A program made the position numbers and the translations under genes. Shown here piece by piece: positions 26,755 through 35,597 of a stretch of DNA of 64,000 bases; positions within the stretch are counted from its first letter, which is position 1, and each line of letters opens with the position of its first letter. Source of the stretch: TMP-86 sp039807285 (lineage in GTDB: Bacteria; Pseudomonadota; Gammaproteobacteria; Steroidobacterales; Steroidobacteraceae); the NCBI GenBank assembly GCA_044226785.1, contig JBGAGK010000022.1, positions 1 through 64,000 of the forward strand, given 5' to 3'. Below the pieces are notes generated by a model, which did no database searches, had not been told where the DNA came from, and saw only the letters and a program-made list of their open reading frames with translations.

Positions 26755-27330
26755 TCAACCGAGATTCTTCTCGACGAACTGCCAGTTTACCAGGCTCCAG
26801 AAATGCTCCAGGTAGCTCGGACGTGCGTTGCGATAGTCGATGTAATAAGCATGTTCCCACACGTCACAGGTCAACAGCGGCACCTGACCACTGGTCATCG
26901 GGTTGCCGGCATTCGAGGTGCTGGTGATGGCCAGCGAACCGTCGGCGTTCTTCACCAGCCAGGCCCAGCCGGAGCCGAACGTACCGATGGCCGTTTCGGT
27001 GAACCGCTTCTTGAACTCATCCACGCTGCCGAAAGCCTTGGTCAACGCATCGGAAAGCTTTTTTCCCGGCGCCGCCTGCTTCGGCGTCAGGCAATGCCAG
27101 AAGAAGGTGTGATTCCAGATCTGCGCAACATTGTTGAAGATCTTGCCGGAGGATTTCTTCACCGCATCTTCCAGCGACATGTGCTCGATCTCGGTGCCGG
27201 CAATCATCTTGTTCGCATTGTCGACATAGGCCTTGTGATGCTTGCCGTAGTGGAATTCGAGCGTCTCGCGCGACATGTGCGGCTCGAGCGCTTCGCGCGC
27301 GTAGGGAAGCTCGGGAAGGGTGAATGCCAT
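26755..27330 (-). CDS. sodB: Superoxide dismutase, iron type
   Basis: 191 residues from ATG 27330 (MAFTLPELPYAREALEPHMS), preceded by GAGGAA. Metal ligands are visible: His in FHYGKHHKAYV, His in WNHTFFWHCL, and Asp and His in CDVWEHAYYIDY. FGSGWAWLV fits the Fe form of the family. It dismutates cytoplasmic superoxide. Transcribed with grxD from the promoter upstream. Confidence 0.96.
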   Translation of the reverse strand: MAFTLPELPYAREALEPHMSRETLEFHYGKHHKAYVDNANKMIAGTEIEHMSLEDAVKKSSGKIFNNVAQIWNHTFFWHCLTPKQAAPGKKLSDALTKAFGSVDEFKKRFTETAIGTFGSGWAWLVKNADGSLAITSTSNAGNPMTSGQVPLLTCDVWEHAYYIDYRNARPSYLEHFWSLVNWQFVEKNLG

Positions 27331-27408
27331 GATTGCGTTCCTCACAATATGAAAAATTTGCAGACCCGGCCGGGCGCGCCAGCCTCGATCTGCCTCCGTG
27401 GGCCGCTC

Positions 27409-27437
27409 ACATTAGGGGACCGCGACTGCAAATTCAA
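27409..27437 (-). promoter_or_regulatory. sodB-grxD promoter
   Basis: On the minus strand TTGAAT (27437-27432) and TAATGT (27414-27409) are spaced by 17 bases, about 80 bases upstream of the sodB ATG. Good match to a sigma70 promoter. Confidence 0.5.
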
Positions 27438-27504
27438 CCCGCAGCGCGCACCAGGGTCCGGGAATGTACAATTCGCGGCAGCGCATCCGGAATCCGCCAC
27501 CACC

Positions 27505-28353
27505 ATGACCATCCAGCCGCCCGCCGACCTCCCCGACCAGGTCGAACGCGCCCTGACCGAGGATATCGGATCCGGGGACCTGACCGCCGCGCTGATTGAC
27601 GAGGCGCGACAGGGCCGCGCCCGGGTCATCACCCGGGAATCCGCCACGATCTGCGGCCGCCCCTGGGTGGACGAGACCTTCCGCCGCGTCGATCCACGCA
27701 TTCGCATCACCTGGAAGATCTACGAAGGAACCCACGCCGAACCCAATCAGGTGCTGTTCGAGCTGGCGGGACCGGCTCGCGGGCTGCTCACGGGAGAGCG
27801 GACAGCGCTGAATTTCCTCCAACTCCTGTCGGCTACGGCCACCGCAGCCCACGCCTTCGCCGCGGCCGTCAAAGGCTCGGCCTGCCGGGTCCTGGATACC
27901 CGCAAGACCATTCCGGGACTTCGCACGGCCCAGAAGTACGCCACGCGCGTCGGTGGCGTCCAGAATCATCGCATGGGTCTGTTCGATGCCATCCTCATCA
28001 AGGAGAACCACATCATGGCGGCCGGCTCCATCGATGCCGCGGTGAAGTCAGCCCGGAGCAGCGCGAAGGGAGTGCCGGTGGAGGTGGAAGTGGAGACCCT
28101 CGATGAATTGCGCCAGGCCATCGAGGCAGGCGCCGACATTGCGATGGTGGACGAATTCTCCCTGGAGGACATGCGCGCGGCCGTGGCCATGAACCGCGCC
28201 GCCGCCCATCCGCTGAAGATCGAGGCTTCAGGCAGCGTCGACCTGGATCGGGTCCGGCAGATCGCCCAGACCGGCGTGGACTACATTTCAACCGGATCGA
28301 TCACCAAGCATGTGCGCGCGGTGGACCTGTCCATGCGGTTCGAGTGGGCGTGA
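27505..28353 (+). CDS. nadC: Nicotinate-nucleotide pyrophosphorylase, carboxylating
   Basis: 282 residues from ATG 27505. Quinolinate phosphoribosyltransferase signatures are present: EDIGSGDLTAALI at the N-terminus, LNFLQLLSATAT, RVLDTRKTIPGLRTAQKYAT (substrate-binding Arg/Lys), the HRMGLFDAILIKENHI segment, and the phosphate-binding IEASGSVDLDRVRQIAQTGV. It converts quinolinate and PRPP to nicotinate mononucleotide. Its last 66 bases overlap tail-to-tail with the gene on the opposite strand. Confidence 0.96.
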   Translation: MTIQPPADLPDQVERALTEDIGSGDLTAALIDEARQGRARVITRESATICGRPWVDETFRRVDPRIRITWKIYEGTHAEPNQVLFELAGPARGLLTGERTALNFLQLLSATATAAHAFAAAVKGSACRVLDTRKTIPGLRTAQKYATRVGGVQNHRMGLFDAILIKENHIMAAGSIDAAVKSARSSAKGVPVEVEVETLDELRQAIEAGADIAMVDEFSLEDMRAAVAMNRAAAHPLKIEASGSVDLDRVRQIAQTGVDYISTGSITKHVRAVDLSMRFEWA

Positions 28354-31122
28354 CCGGGCAGGCCTTCCCGCTACGCGCTCAGCCCGCTCCCTGACCCAGC
28401 CGAATCCCGCCTTTTGCGCATTGGCCACCAATGCGGCGCGCAATGAGCGGATCGCAGGGACATCGCTGCCACGCGCCCGCACCCGCAGTGCCGCGAGCCG
28501 CGCCTCGAATGCGTAACCGGCCCAATGGCGTTGGGTCGCATCGACGGCCAGGTTTCGCAGGGTTGCCATCGCCCCATCGACTTGCCCCGCATCGGCCTGC
28601 AATTGCGCCAGCGAGATATCCAGCGTCAACACCTCCTGCCGTGCCGTGATGCCGCCGCGCTGTTCGCGCGCCTGAGCGGCAGCGCTGTCCCGCCCTGCCC
28701 CGTCGCCCAATGCGTCATCGCACAAGGCAAGCAAGGCCTGCGCCGTCGCGATGCCGGGCGCTTCCTTCTGGGCATCCCAGCTCTGCAAGGATTTCGAAAG
28801 CTCCTCGCGCGCCTTGTCCCAATGATCGCGGCCCATCGAAATCTGGCCGATCACCAATTCCGCGTTGGCGGCATTGAACTCATCCCGGGCCGCGATGGCC
28901 TGTTCCTCGATCCGCTTCAACGAAGCCGCTGCGGCGTCCACATTGCCCCGGTCCAGCGAGATCTGTGCGCACTCGAAATCAGTGGTCAATTTCCCTGAAG
29001 CGTCGGCAATTCCGAGGCGCACTTGTCGAGCCTGTGAGCAGGCCTCGGCCGCATCCCCCAGTTGCCCGCGGATCCGCAGCAGATCGGCGTAATAAGTGAG
29101 GGCAAAGGCCAGGTGCGTACGCCTTCCGGTCTGCCGGTCCAGTTCGATGGCTTGACGATACATCGACAGGGGTTCCTCGCCGACCGACTCATCCGCCAGT
29201 ACCGTGGCAAGGCCTGTCAGGGACCAGGCCTGGCGCTCCGGGTCATTCGTCTCCCTGCCAATTGCCAGCGCCTGCCGCAGAGCAGCTTCGGTGCCGTCAC
29301 GATCTCCGGCCGCCCACAACATCCGTGAAAGATTGTCGTAGATGGCAGCCTCACCGCCCAGATCACCAACGCCCTGATAAATTGCCATGGCGCGTTGATA
29401 GGCTTCGCGCGCGGCAGCCTGCTGATTGCGTTCGACCATCAGATTGGCCAGGTTCTGCCAGGTCATCGCTTCGCCGTGAGGGTTGCCGATCCGCCGGTAA
29501 TCGGCTGCCGCGGCACGCAGCAGTGATTCCGCTCCAGGTGCCTGATCCAGTGCAATTCCGAGTCTCATTCCCGCTTCGGCGATCAAACCCGTTTCGCCCC
29601 GGCGGCGCGCCTGCGCAAGAGCCAGCCGTGCATGAGGAATCACCGCGGCATCGTTGCCACGCGCGGATTCCAGCTTCGCGGCGGCGAGTTCCACGCGCGG
29701 ATCCTGGTCCAGTTCGGGCCGCCTGCGCGCTTCCTGCAGGGCGGCCTGCGCCGGGCCATACTCGGCCGCATCGATCAGGGCCTCGACCCAGCCCAGACGA
29801 TAGTCGGGATTGTTCGGGCGCAAATCCGACAACTCGCCGCTCCAGGTCACCTTCTGTTTGACCTCGCCCTCCAATGCCGCCTGCTGCGCGCGGATCTGCA
29901 ACTGCATTTCTCGCGGCAGATCGTCCGCATATTGTGCCGCCTGCCTGGCGGCTGCCAGCGCCTTGACCCGATACCCCAGCATCGACCATGCACGTGCAAG
30001 CAGCAGGTGGGCCGGCGCATACCCCGGAGACTGTGCAATCACCTGCAGCAGCTCGTCGCGGGCCCGCGCGGCATCGTACTGATCCAGCGCCTGCAGGGCG
30101 AAGCCGAAGTGCCGTGCAACCTCCGCCGTCGGGGGCTGTGCAGCCGCCAGTTGGCCAACCGCAGACGCATCGGCCGAGAGTCCCCCGAAATGGCTGCGCA
30201 ACTCGCTGCCCATCGAAGCGATCAGGTGCGGCAGATCGTTCACCGCGGCTACGTGCGACAGCGTGGCAAGGGACTTGCCCCTCTTCGCATCCTGCAGCGT
30301 GAGGTCGACGCGCAATTGCGGTGCGTCCGTGCTGCCCGAAACCAGATAGGCGCCACTCAACACGTAATGTGCACCGATCCTTTGTTGCAGTGTCGCAAGG
30401 CTCGTGGGCCCATACCCGCCCGCATCCGGTGCGGGTAAATCTGCGCGTGCAGGCCGTACCAGTTCTTCGGGTACCGCGTGCAGCTTGCCGTCAGCGGCCA
30501 CTTCGGTGGCCAGCATCTGTTCCAGCGCCGGGCCGACCCAGCCATCCTTGGCATTGCCGGAAAGATTATTGAAATCCACGATGGCCACGGCACCCGCGTC
30601 CGCCGCCCCGGAAACAGTCTCGTGGCCAGCCGGGACCCGCCCGAACGGGTACAGGCCAACGACGGCCAGGGTGACGACCCCGGCACCCAGGGCGGCAACG
30701 GCCAGGCCGGCGTAGGTCACCCGCGAGCGGCGCTGGGCGCCCGGTTCGATGGTCTTTGACGATGTTGCGACGGGAGTTGCTGATATCGAGGCAATGAGCT
30801 GCACCGGGGCGACGAAGCGGTAGCCCAGCTTGGGCACGGTCTGGATGAAGCCGCTTTCCTCCTCGCCGTCACCTAGTGCGCGGCGAATCAGCCAGATGTG
30901 CTTGGTGAGGTTGGATTCGTGTACGAAGCCGCGCGGCCAGATGGCCTGCATCAGCTCGTCCTTGCTGACCACATGACCTGCCTGCACCACCAGCAGAACC
31001 AGCGTGTCGAAGACCTTCGGCGTCAGGATCACCGGCCTGCCGCGGACAATGAGACGGTGTTCTCGCGGATCGAGCTCGCAGTCGGCGAAACGATAAATCG
31101 TTGATTCCTTCGCCAAATCCAA
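28288..31122 (-). CDS. Membrane-linked winged-helix regulator with large TPR sensor region
   Basis: 944 residues. Residues about 8-105 are an OmpR/ToxR-type winged helix (VILTPKVFDTLVLLVVQAGH, SNLTKHIWLIRRALGD, GFIQTVPKLGYRF). One transmembrane segment follows at about 138-160 (AGLAVAALGAGVVTLAVVGL). Next comes a domain of TolB/adenylate-cyclase-associated type (VAIVDFNNLSGNAKDGWVGP, IGAHYVLSGAYL). About 550 residues of TPR-like helical repeats complete it. The layout is that of CadC-like one-component regulators acting from the membrane. It diverges from an LCCL lipoprotein gene. The signal is unknown. The final 22 codons are antisense to the end of nadC. Confidence 0.88.
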   Translation of the reverse strand: MDLAKESTIYRFADCELDPREHRLIVRGRPVILTPKVFDTLVLLVVQAGHVVSKDELMQAIWPRGFVHESNLTKHIWLIRRALGDGEEESGFIQTVPKLGYRFVAPVQLIASISATPVATSSKTIEPGAQRRSRVTYAGLAVAALGAGVVTLAVVGLYPFGRVPAGHETVSGAADAGAVAIVDFNNLSGNAKDGWVGPALEQMLATEVAADGKLHAVPEELVRPARADLPAPDAGGYGPTSLATLQQRIGAHYVLSGAYLVSGSTDAPQLRVDLTLQDAKRGKSLATLSHVAAVNDLPHLIASMGSELRSHFGGLSADASAVGQLAAAQPPTAEVARHFGFALQALDQYDAARARDELLQVIAQSPGYAPAHLLLARAWSMLGYRVKALAAARQAAQYADDLPREMQLQIRAQQAALEGEVKQKVTWSGELSDLRPNNPDYRLGWVEALIDAAEYGPAQAALQEARRRPELDQDPRVELAAAKLESARGNDAAVIPHARLALAQARRRGETGLIAEAGMRLGIALDQAPGAESLLRAAAADYRRIGNPHGEAMTWQNLANLMVERNQQAAAREAYQRAMAIYQGVGDLGGEAAIYDNLSRMLWAAGDRDGTEAALRQALAIGRETNDPERQAWSLTGLATVLADESVGEEPLSMYRQAIELDRQTGRRTHLAFALTYYADLLRIRGQLGDAAEACSQARQVRLGIADASGKLTTDFECAQISLDRGNVDAAAASLKRIEEQAIAARDEFNAANAELVIGQISMGRDHWDKAREELSKSLQSWDAQKEAPGIATAQALLALCDDALGDGAGRDSAAAQAREQRGGITARQEVLTLDISLAQLQADAGQVDGAMATLRNLAVDATQRHWAGYAFEARLAALRVRARGSDVPAIRSLRAALVANAQKAGFGWVRERAERVAGRPARSRPLEPHGQVHRAHMLGDRSG

Positions 31123-31221
31123 GCTTCAACCTCCCTCCGGAAGCCGGAAACAATTCTGCCATAAAAATGCCAGAGCGCCGGAAGCGACAATTCTCCCCCG
31201 ACCGGCCCAGATTCACGCCCC

Positions 31222-31623
31222 ATGAAGGGGTTCTGCCACATCGCGCTGCTTGCGTGGACGATCGTCCTCCCCGCCTGCCAGCGCGCCAATACCTCAATGG
31301 CGCCGCCCACGATCGACTGGCGCACCAGTCCGCTCGATCTGAACCTTCGCGGCATGAACGGCAAGCGCTACCGGTTTCACTGCCCAGCCGGCAAGCCCGT
31401 ACCGGAATCGGTGACTGGCAGCGGTCCCTACACCGACGCTTCTGCAATCTGCGGAGCCGCCGCGCACGCGGGTGCCATCGATGCACAGCGCGGCGGGACG
31501 GTCATGATCCAGATCCTGCCTGGCCAGAACGGGTACCGCGGAAGCACCCAGAACTTCATCCGAAGTGCTGACTACACCCACCCCTGGGGTGGAAGCTTTG
31601 CCGTGCTGTCGATTGCGAATTGA
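31222..31623 (+). CDS. LCCL-domain lipoprotein
   Basis: 133 residues. Signal sequence with lipobox-like VLPAC at about residue 19. The rest matches the LCCL domain pattern: YRFHCPAGKPVPESVTGSG, DASAICGAAAHAGAIDAQRG, GGTVMIQILPGQNGYRGSTQ and a closing GGSFAVLSI, with two conserved Cys residues in the domain. LCCL domains are best known from animal extracellular proteins and occur sporadically in bacteria. It opens a rightward string of small exported proteins, divergent from the TPR regulator. Probably anchored to the outer or inner membrane facing the periplasm. Molecular role unknown. Confidence 0.82.
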   Translation: MKGFCHIALLAWTIVLPACQRANTSMAPPTIDWRTSPLDLNLRGMNGKRYRFHCPAGKPVPESVTGSGPYTDASAICGAAAHAGAIDAQRGGTVMIQILPGQNGYRGSTQNFIRSADYTHPWGGSFAVLSIAN

Positions 31624-31762
31624 AGGACGCATGAAACCATCGATCACGACCCTGCTCGCCTGCCAGATCGCCACCGGATCCGCCGCAGCGACAGCAATCG
31701 GCTCCCCCGACTTCCGATCAACCCGACGACGAACCCTGTCACAAATCCGAGGAGAAACGACA

Positions 31763-32323
31763 ATGAAACCAACATCTTCCAAAATGCTTGCGGCCCTCGC
31801 TTGCTCAGTCGTGCCGTTCGCGCTCAGCAGCGCCGCGACCCCGCAGTCCAGCGCCTTCTCACCCACCGATCCACTCGGCAAGTTCGTCGGGAGCGGGACC
31901 TGCACCGGCGAGATCATGGCGATGGGCAAGAATCCGGGGCGTGCCATCACCGGCAAGCTCCACAGCGAGATGGATCTCGACGGTCACTGGGTCGCGATCC
32001 ATTTCGACGAAGATCGCACTGCAGGCAGCCGGAAGCCTTTCAGCATCGTGCAATACATCGGGTACGACCCCGCGAAAAAGCACTACGTCACAGTGATGTT
32101 CGACAATACCGGGTCCGGATACATCACCGGTACCAGTCCAGGCTGGGAGGGCGACAGCATCACGTTCGAGGAGTCTGTCCTGATGCGCGATGGCAAGCAT
32201 GTTGCCTCCCGCGACACTTTCATCAGCAAGGCCAACGGAACGATGAGCCACACCGGATGGATGAAAGACGCAAGCGGCCAGTGGATCAAGGGCGAAGTGG
32301 AAACCTGTCACATCGAGTCCTGA
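31763..32323 (+). CDS. Exported DUF1579-like protein
   Basis: 186 residues from ATG 31763, chosen for the GGAG ribosome-binding site before it. The frame is open from an ATG at 31631 with a second signal-like start. Signal peptide to about 27 (LSSAATPQ). The mature part (DPLGKFVGSGTCTGEIMAMG, EMDLDGHWVAIHFDED, YDPAKKHYVTVMFDNTGSGY) is like DUF1579/calycin-like proteins of unknown role. Two Cys (GTCTG near the start and the terminal CHIES) could form a disulfide in the periplasm. Part of the rightward cluster of small exported proteins. Confidence 0.7.
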   Translation: MKPTSSKMLAALACSVVPFALSSAATPQSSAFSPTDPLGKFVGSGTCTGEIMAMGKNPGRAITGKLHSEMDLDGHWVAIHFDEDRTAGSRKPFSIVQYIGYDPAKKHYVTVMFDNTGSGYITGTSPGWEGDSITFEESVLMRDGKHVASRDTFISKANGTMSHTGWMKDASGQWIKGEVETCHIES

Positions 32324-32387
32324 CGGGATGCGCCGCGATCCGCCTCCGGGCGGGTCGCGGCAACCTTCTGAACCCGAGGCTCGCATC

Positions 32388-33092
32388 GTGAATGCAATCC
32401 CCAACAGACGCCCGTGGAATTTCGAACACCGCTTCTTTCTGGTCGCCCTCGTCGTGCTCTTCGCCGTGGTCTTCGCCGGCTTCGCACGCACCTACTACCT
32501 GAAATTCCTGTTCGGAACTCCGGCACTGCCATGGCTCATGCAATTGCATGGCGCATTGATGACATCATGGTTCGCGTTGTTCTTCACGCAGACATGCCTG
32601 ATCGCCTCGCACCGATTGCAATGGCACAAGAGGCTAGGCGTGCTCGGTGCGATGCTGGCACTGGCCATCCTCATGATCGCGCCGATCGTCCTCGTGAATA
32701 GCGTCGATCGCGAATTGCACACGCCACAGGGTAACCCGGCCATTACGGTAATCTTCGGCTTCGATCTGATGATTCTGGTCGATTTCGCGTTGCTGGCAGG
32801 CAGCGCCCTGGCATTGCGACGGCGCAGCGGCTTCCACAAGCGGCTGATGTTGCTGGCCACGTGCAGCATCATCATGCCGGCGATCGGACGGTTGCCGATC
32901 AGCCCAAACACCATGGAAGCCGTGTTTTACGCCTGCGTGTTCGTGCCGGTGATAGTCGACACCGTGCTCCATCGCCGCCTGCATCCCGCATTCGGCTGGG
33001 GCGCTCCGCTGCTCGCCGCCACGGAGGTCATGGCAGTCCTCGGCGCACGAACACATGCGTGGCATGACTTCGTGGTGCGCTCGTTCGCATGA
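32388..33092 (+). CDS. Multi-pass membrane protein, paralogue A
   Basis: About 234 residues from GTG 32388, the first plausible start before PWNFEHRFFLVALV. Six to seven hydrophobic helices with conserved polar landmarks: LPWLMQLHGALMTSWFALFF, HRLQWHKRLGVLGAMLALAI, RSGFHKRLMLLATCSIIMPA, HRRLHPAFGWGAPL. The His-containing helices hint at haem or metal binding (inference). The same architecture is repeated at 34877-35584 and, with a large internal deletion, at 33089-33460. Family not recognised with certainty (similar in outline to DUF2306-type proteins). Confidence 0.75.
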   Translation: MNAIPNRRPWNFEHRFFLVALVVLFAVVFAGFARTYYLKFLFGTPALPWLMQLHGALMTSWFALFFTQTCLIASHRLQWHKRLGVLGAMLALAILMIAPIVLVNSVDRELHTPQGNPAITVIFGFDLMILVDFALLAGSALALRRRSGFHKRLMLLATCSIIMPAIGRLPISPNTMEAVFYACVFVPVIVDTVLHRRLHPAFGWGAPLLAATEVMAVLGARTHAWHDFVVRSFA

Positions 33093-33460
33093 CGCCGCCA
33101 GAACCATGCGTCGGCGATTCCGCATCGTCGACGACTGGCCGATTCCTGCCTTTCGAGCACCGCCATCATCTCATCGCCAGCGTCACAGTCCTTGCGCTGG
33201 TAATGTGGACCCTCGCGCGCATTTTCCATTTGAAGACCTGCTTCGCAATGCCCGCGCTGCCGTGGCTGCTGCACGTCCACGGAATCGTGATGACCGACTG
33301 GATGATCCTGCTGTGCCTCGACGGCTTCGTGCTTTTGATTGCAGCCGTCGACACCTTTCGCCAGTGGCGATTGCACCCCGTGTTCGGATGGGGTGGCGGT
33401 GCATTCATCGTGACGCAAACACCAGACTGGGTCCAGTTTGGTGCCCGGCTGCTTTCCTGA
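33089..33460 (+). pseudogene. Internally deleted paralogue of the membrane protein
   Basis: 123 residues, overlapping the preceding stop (ATGA). The first part (FLPFEHRHHLIASV, ALPWLLHVHGIVMTDWMILL) matches the front of the 32388 protein. The second part (VDTFRQWRLHPVFGWGGGAF) matches its C-terminus, with roughly 110 middle residues missing but the frame kept. It lacks the central His-rich helices, so it is either a non-functional remnant or a minimal two-to-three-helix derivative. Confidence 0.6.
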
Positions 33461-33500
33461 TCCTCGTCAATCCAACCAAAGCCCAATGGAGACCCCGACC

Positions 33501-34022
33501 ATGAACACGCAACTTCCCGGCATGCTTCCTTTCACCCGGGTGGGTCGTGCATCAAGCACCTGTCTCGCCCTCGCATTGCTGATGCTGGCCGGTGGCTGCG
33601 CGCGAGGCTCGTTCGATCCAACGACCGAGGCCGGGAAATTGCTGCAACGGGATGCCGAGTGGGCCGATGCCGCCGCGGCCGGCAGGGACGTGGAGAAGAT
33701 CGTCTCGTACTGGAGCGACGACGCGCTGGTGATCGAGCCCGGGCAACCCGTCTACGAGGGCAAGGCGGCGATCCGCGCGTATGTGGTAGCCAGCCTGGGC
33801 ACGCCCGGCTTCAAGATCCATTGGGTATCCCGAAATCCGGTGTTCTCCCAGGATGGAACCATGGCCTGGATGCGCGGCGAGGACGAGATCTCGGCTCCCG
33901 GTCCCGACGGCAAGGTAGTGGCACTGCACCTGCGCGGCGTCAGCATCTGGCGTCGCGACACGGACGGCGTCTGGCGCTGCGTCGTCGATATCGCCAACGC
34001 TCCACCAGCGGCGGCCCCTTAG
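33501..34022 (+). CDS. SnoaL/DUF4440-like lipoprotein
   Basis: 173 residues from ATG 33501 (GGAG upstream; ATG 33486 is an alternative). Signal sequence with lipobox-like LAGGC at about residue 33, then an NTF2-like domain: LLQRDAEWADAAAAGRDVEK, IVSYWSDDALVIEPGQPVYE, GKAAIRAYVVASLG, ending VWRCVVDIANAP. Such domains often carry small hydrophobic ligands or have ketosteroid-isomerase-like activity; here it would be periplasmic and membrane-anchored. Separate in sequence from the two SnoaL proteins at 6.7-8.9 kb. Confidence 0.8.
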   Translation: MNTQLPGMLPFTRVGRASSTCLALALLMLAGGCARGSFDPTTEAGKLLQRDAEWADAAAAGRDVEKIVSYWSDDALVIEPGQPVYEGKAAIRAYVVASLGTPGFKIHWVSRNPVFSQDGTMAWMRGEDEISAPGPDGKVVALHLRGVSIWRRDTDGVWRCVVDIANAPPAAAP

Positions 34023-34075
34023 CGCACACTGGGCCACGCAAACCCATTATTGAACCCCACGTTAGGAGAAAATCC

Positions 34076-34315
34076 ATGAACCGGATCGCCATTTCGTTAA
34101 CCACCGTGCTGCTCGCATCCGTACCGGCCCTCGACGCGCAAGCCGATCAGGCGGCCTGCGACGCAATCCGTGCCGCCTGTGTCGCCACCGGCAGCACCGA
34201 CGCCACGATCTGGGTTTCGAAAGCTTCAGGCCATCTGCTGCGCGAAGAGGAAGACGGCGACATTACCGGCAACGGCAAAGGGCACATTTCCTGTCGCTGG
34301 AGTTCGACGCCGTGA
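34076..34315 (+). CDS. Small exported protein
   Basis: 79 residues from ATG 34076 with a clear TAGGAGAA ribosome-binding site. Signal peptide to about 21 (LDAQADQ), then a short domain with three Cys (AACDAIRAACVATGSTDA and the terminal ISCRWSST) and an acidic Gly/Asn segment EEEDGDITGNGKG. No family recognised. Located between the SnoaL-like lipoprotein and the next exported protein, whose frame begins within ten codons of this stop. Confidence 0.6.
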   Translation: MNRIAISLTTVLLASVPALDAQADQAACDAIRAACVATGSTDATIWVSKASGHLLREEEDGDITGNGKGHISCRWSSTP

Positions 34316-34353
34316 CCGCCAGCGAACTCACCGCACGATTTCCAGGAGACAAG

Positions 34354-34872
34354 ATGAAAGCCGTCAAACCATTCTTCCTCATGATTCTCGCCGCATTTGC
34401 GGGCTGTATCCTTGCACAACCGGTACGGGCCGACGAAGCCTCGTGCAAGCCGGTTACCAATGCCGCGGAGAGACTGGCAAGAACGCCCTACCACGAAGTG
34501 TCCGCGACGGATGGCAAGCCCTTCGAAAAAATCTATACGACCACAACCTTGTCCATTCGAATCAGCAACGGAGAGTGGATGACCATGCCGATGACGCCGC
34601 AGGAGCTTCTCGAATCCTTGCACAAAGCCGGTTCCTATTCGAACTGCAAGGCGTTGCGAACAGAAATCGTCGATGGCCAGCGGGCGACAGTCTATATCGC
34701 GCACCGCACCTCCCCCGGCACGTCGGCCTTTAGCCAGGCGGACCAGATCTGGATCGCCGCGAGTGGGCTGACACTGAAGGCAATTTCAGAAGTGCAAGTA
34801 CAAGGTCGAAAGATCCACGCGGAAACGCACGTGACGTACGCCAACGTGCAGGCGCCGACGGGAGCACAGTGA
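34354..34872 (+). CDS. Exported protein of unknown function
   Basis: 172 residues from ATG 34354, preceded by AGGAGACAAG; an in-frame start 14 codons earlier overlaps the previous gene. Signal peptide to about residue 27 (CILAQPVRADEA). The mature domain (ERLARTPYHEVSATDGKP, IYTTTTLSIRISNGEWMT, VYIAHRTSPGTSAFSQADQI, WIAASGLTLKAISEVQVQG) looks like a small beta-rich periplasmic protein with two Cys. Not recognised. Same cluster as the membrane protein that follows four bases later. Confidence 0.65.
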   Translation: MKAVKPFFLMILAAFAGCILAQPVRADEASCKPVTNAAERLARTPYHEVSATDGKPFEKIYTTTTLSIRISNGEWMTMPMTPQELLESLHKAGSYSNCKALRTEIVDGQRATVYIAHRTSPGTSAFSQADQIWIAASGLTLKAISEVQVQGRKIHAETHVTYANVQAPTGAQ

Positions 34873-34876
34873 TTTC

Positions 34877-35584
34877 ATGAAGGTGCAAGTGCTGTCGAGC
34901 ATTGGTGAACACCGCTTCTACGTCGCCACCGCGATCGGCGTGATCATCGTGGTGCTGGCGGGCTTCAGCATCGACCTTCCATTGCTGTCGCACCCGGAAC
35001 GCATGACCGTGCTGGTGCGCATGCACGGGGTAATCATGCTGACCTGGATCGCCCTGTTCTTTGCGCAGGCGCTTCTGGTCGCGCGCCACCGCGTGGACAT
35101 TCACATGCGCCTCGGAGTATTCGGGGCCGCCCTGGCGGTTGCGGTCGTCATAGCCGATACCGCAACGTTGATCACCGCCAGCCGGCTCGGCGAAGAACAT
35201 ATGCCGCCGCACATGTCCGCGCCGCTGTTCCTGGCGTTGGGGGTGTTCAACCTGTGTACATTCGCCGTGCTGGTCGGCACGGCAATCGTCCTTCGCAAGA
35301 GGCGCGGCGACTGGCACAAGCGCTTGATGCTGCTGGCCGTGCTCCTGTTGCTGGATGCCGCGGTGGCACGCTTCATCACCCACTACACGCCGTGGACAGT
35401 GGATCCCTCCACAGTGCGCAATGTCCTCGTCCTTGCCTGCGTCGCTGTTGACACGTTTCGCATTCGCCGCCTGCACCCTGCCTTCATGGTCGGCGGAGTG
35501 CCGGTGATCGCCAACGACTACATCGCGACGTGGACGGCAGGTACGCCTGTGTGGCTGCATTTCACCGGTATGTTGCTGACTTGA
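34877..35584 (+). CDS. Multi-pass membrane protein, paralogue C
   Basis: 235 residues, about seven hydrophobic helices. It shares with the 32388 protein the landmarks MTVLVRMHGVIMLTWIALFF, HRVDIHMRLGVFGAALAVAV, RRGDWHKRLMLLAVLLLLDA and RIRRLHPAFMVGG. The conserved His residues recur in the same helices. It starts four bases after the exported protein at 34354-34872, so the two are likely co-translated, and the small secreted proteins may work with these membrane proteins. Function unknown. Confidence 0.75.
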   Translation: MKVQVLSSIGEHRFYVATAIGVIIVVLAGFSIDLPLLSHPERMTVLVRMHGVIMLTWIALFFAQALLVARHRVDIHMRLGVFGAALAVAVVIADTATLITASRLGEEHMPPHMSAPLFLALGVFNLCTFAVLVGTAIVLRKRRGDWHKRLMLLAVLLLLDAAVARFITHYTPWTVDPSTVRNVLVLACVAVDTFRIRRLHPAFMVGGVPVIANDYIATWTAGTPVWLHFTGMLLT

Positions 35585-35597
35585 GAGGAAGCATCGC

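Noticed and set aside
31631..31762. Alternative upstream start for the DUF1579-like protein
   Set aside because: The frame is open and begins with a signal-like peptide, but the GGAG site and a second complete signal peptide favour ATG 31763.
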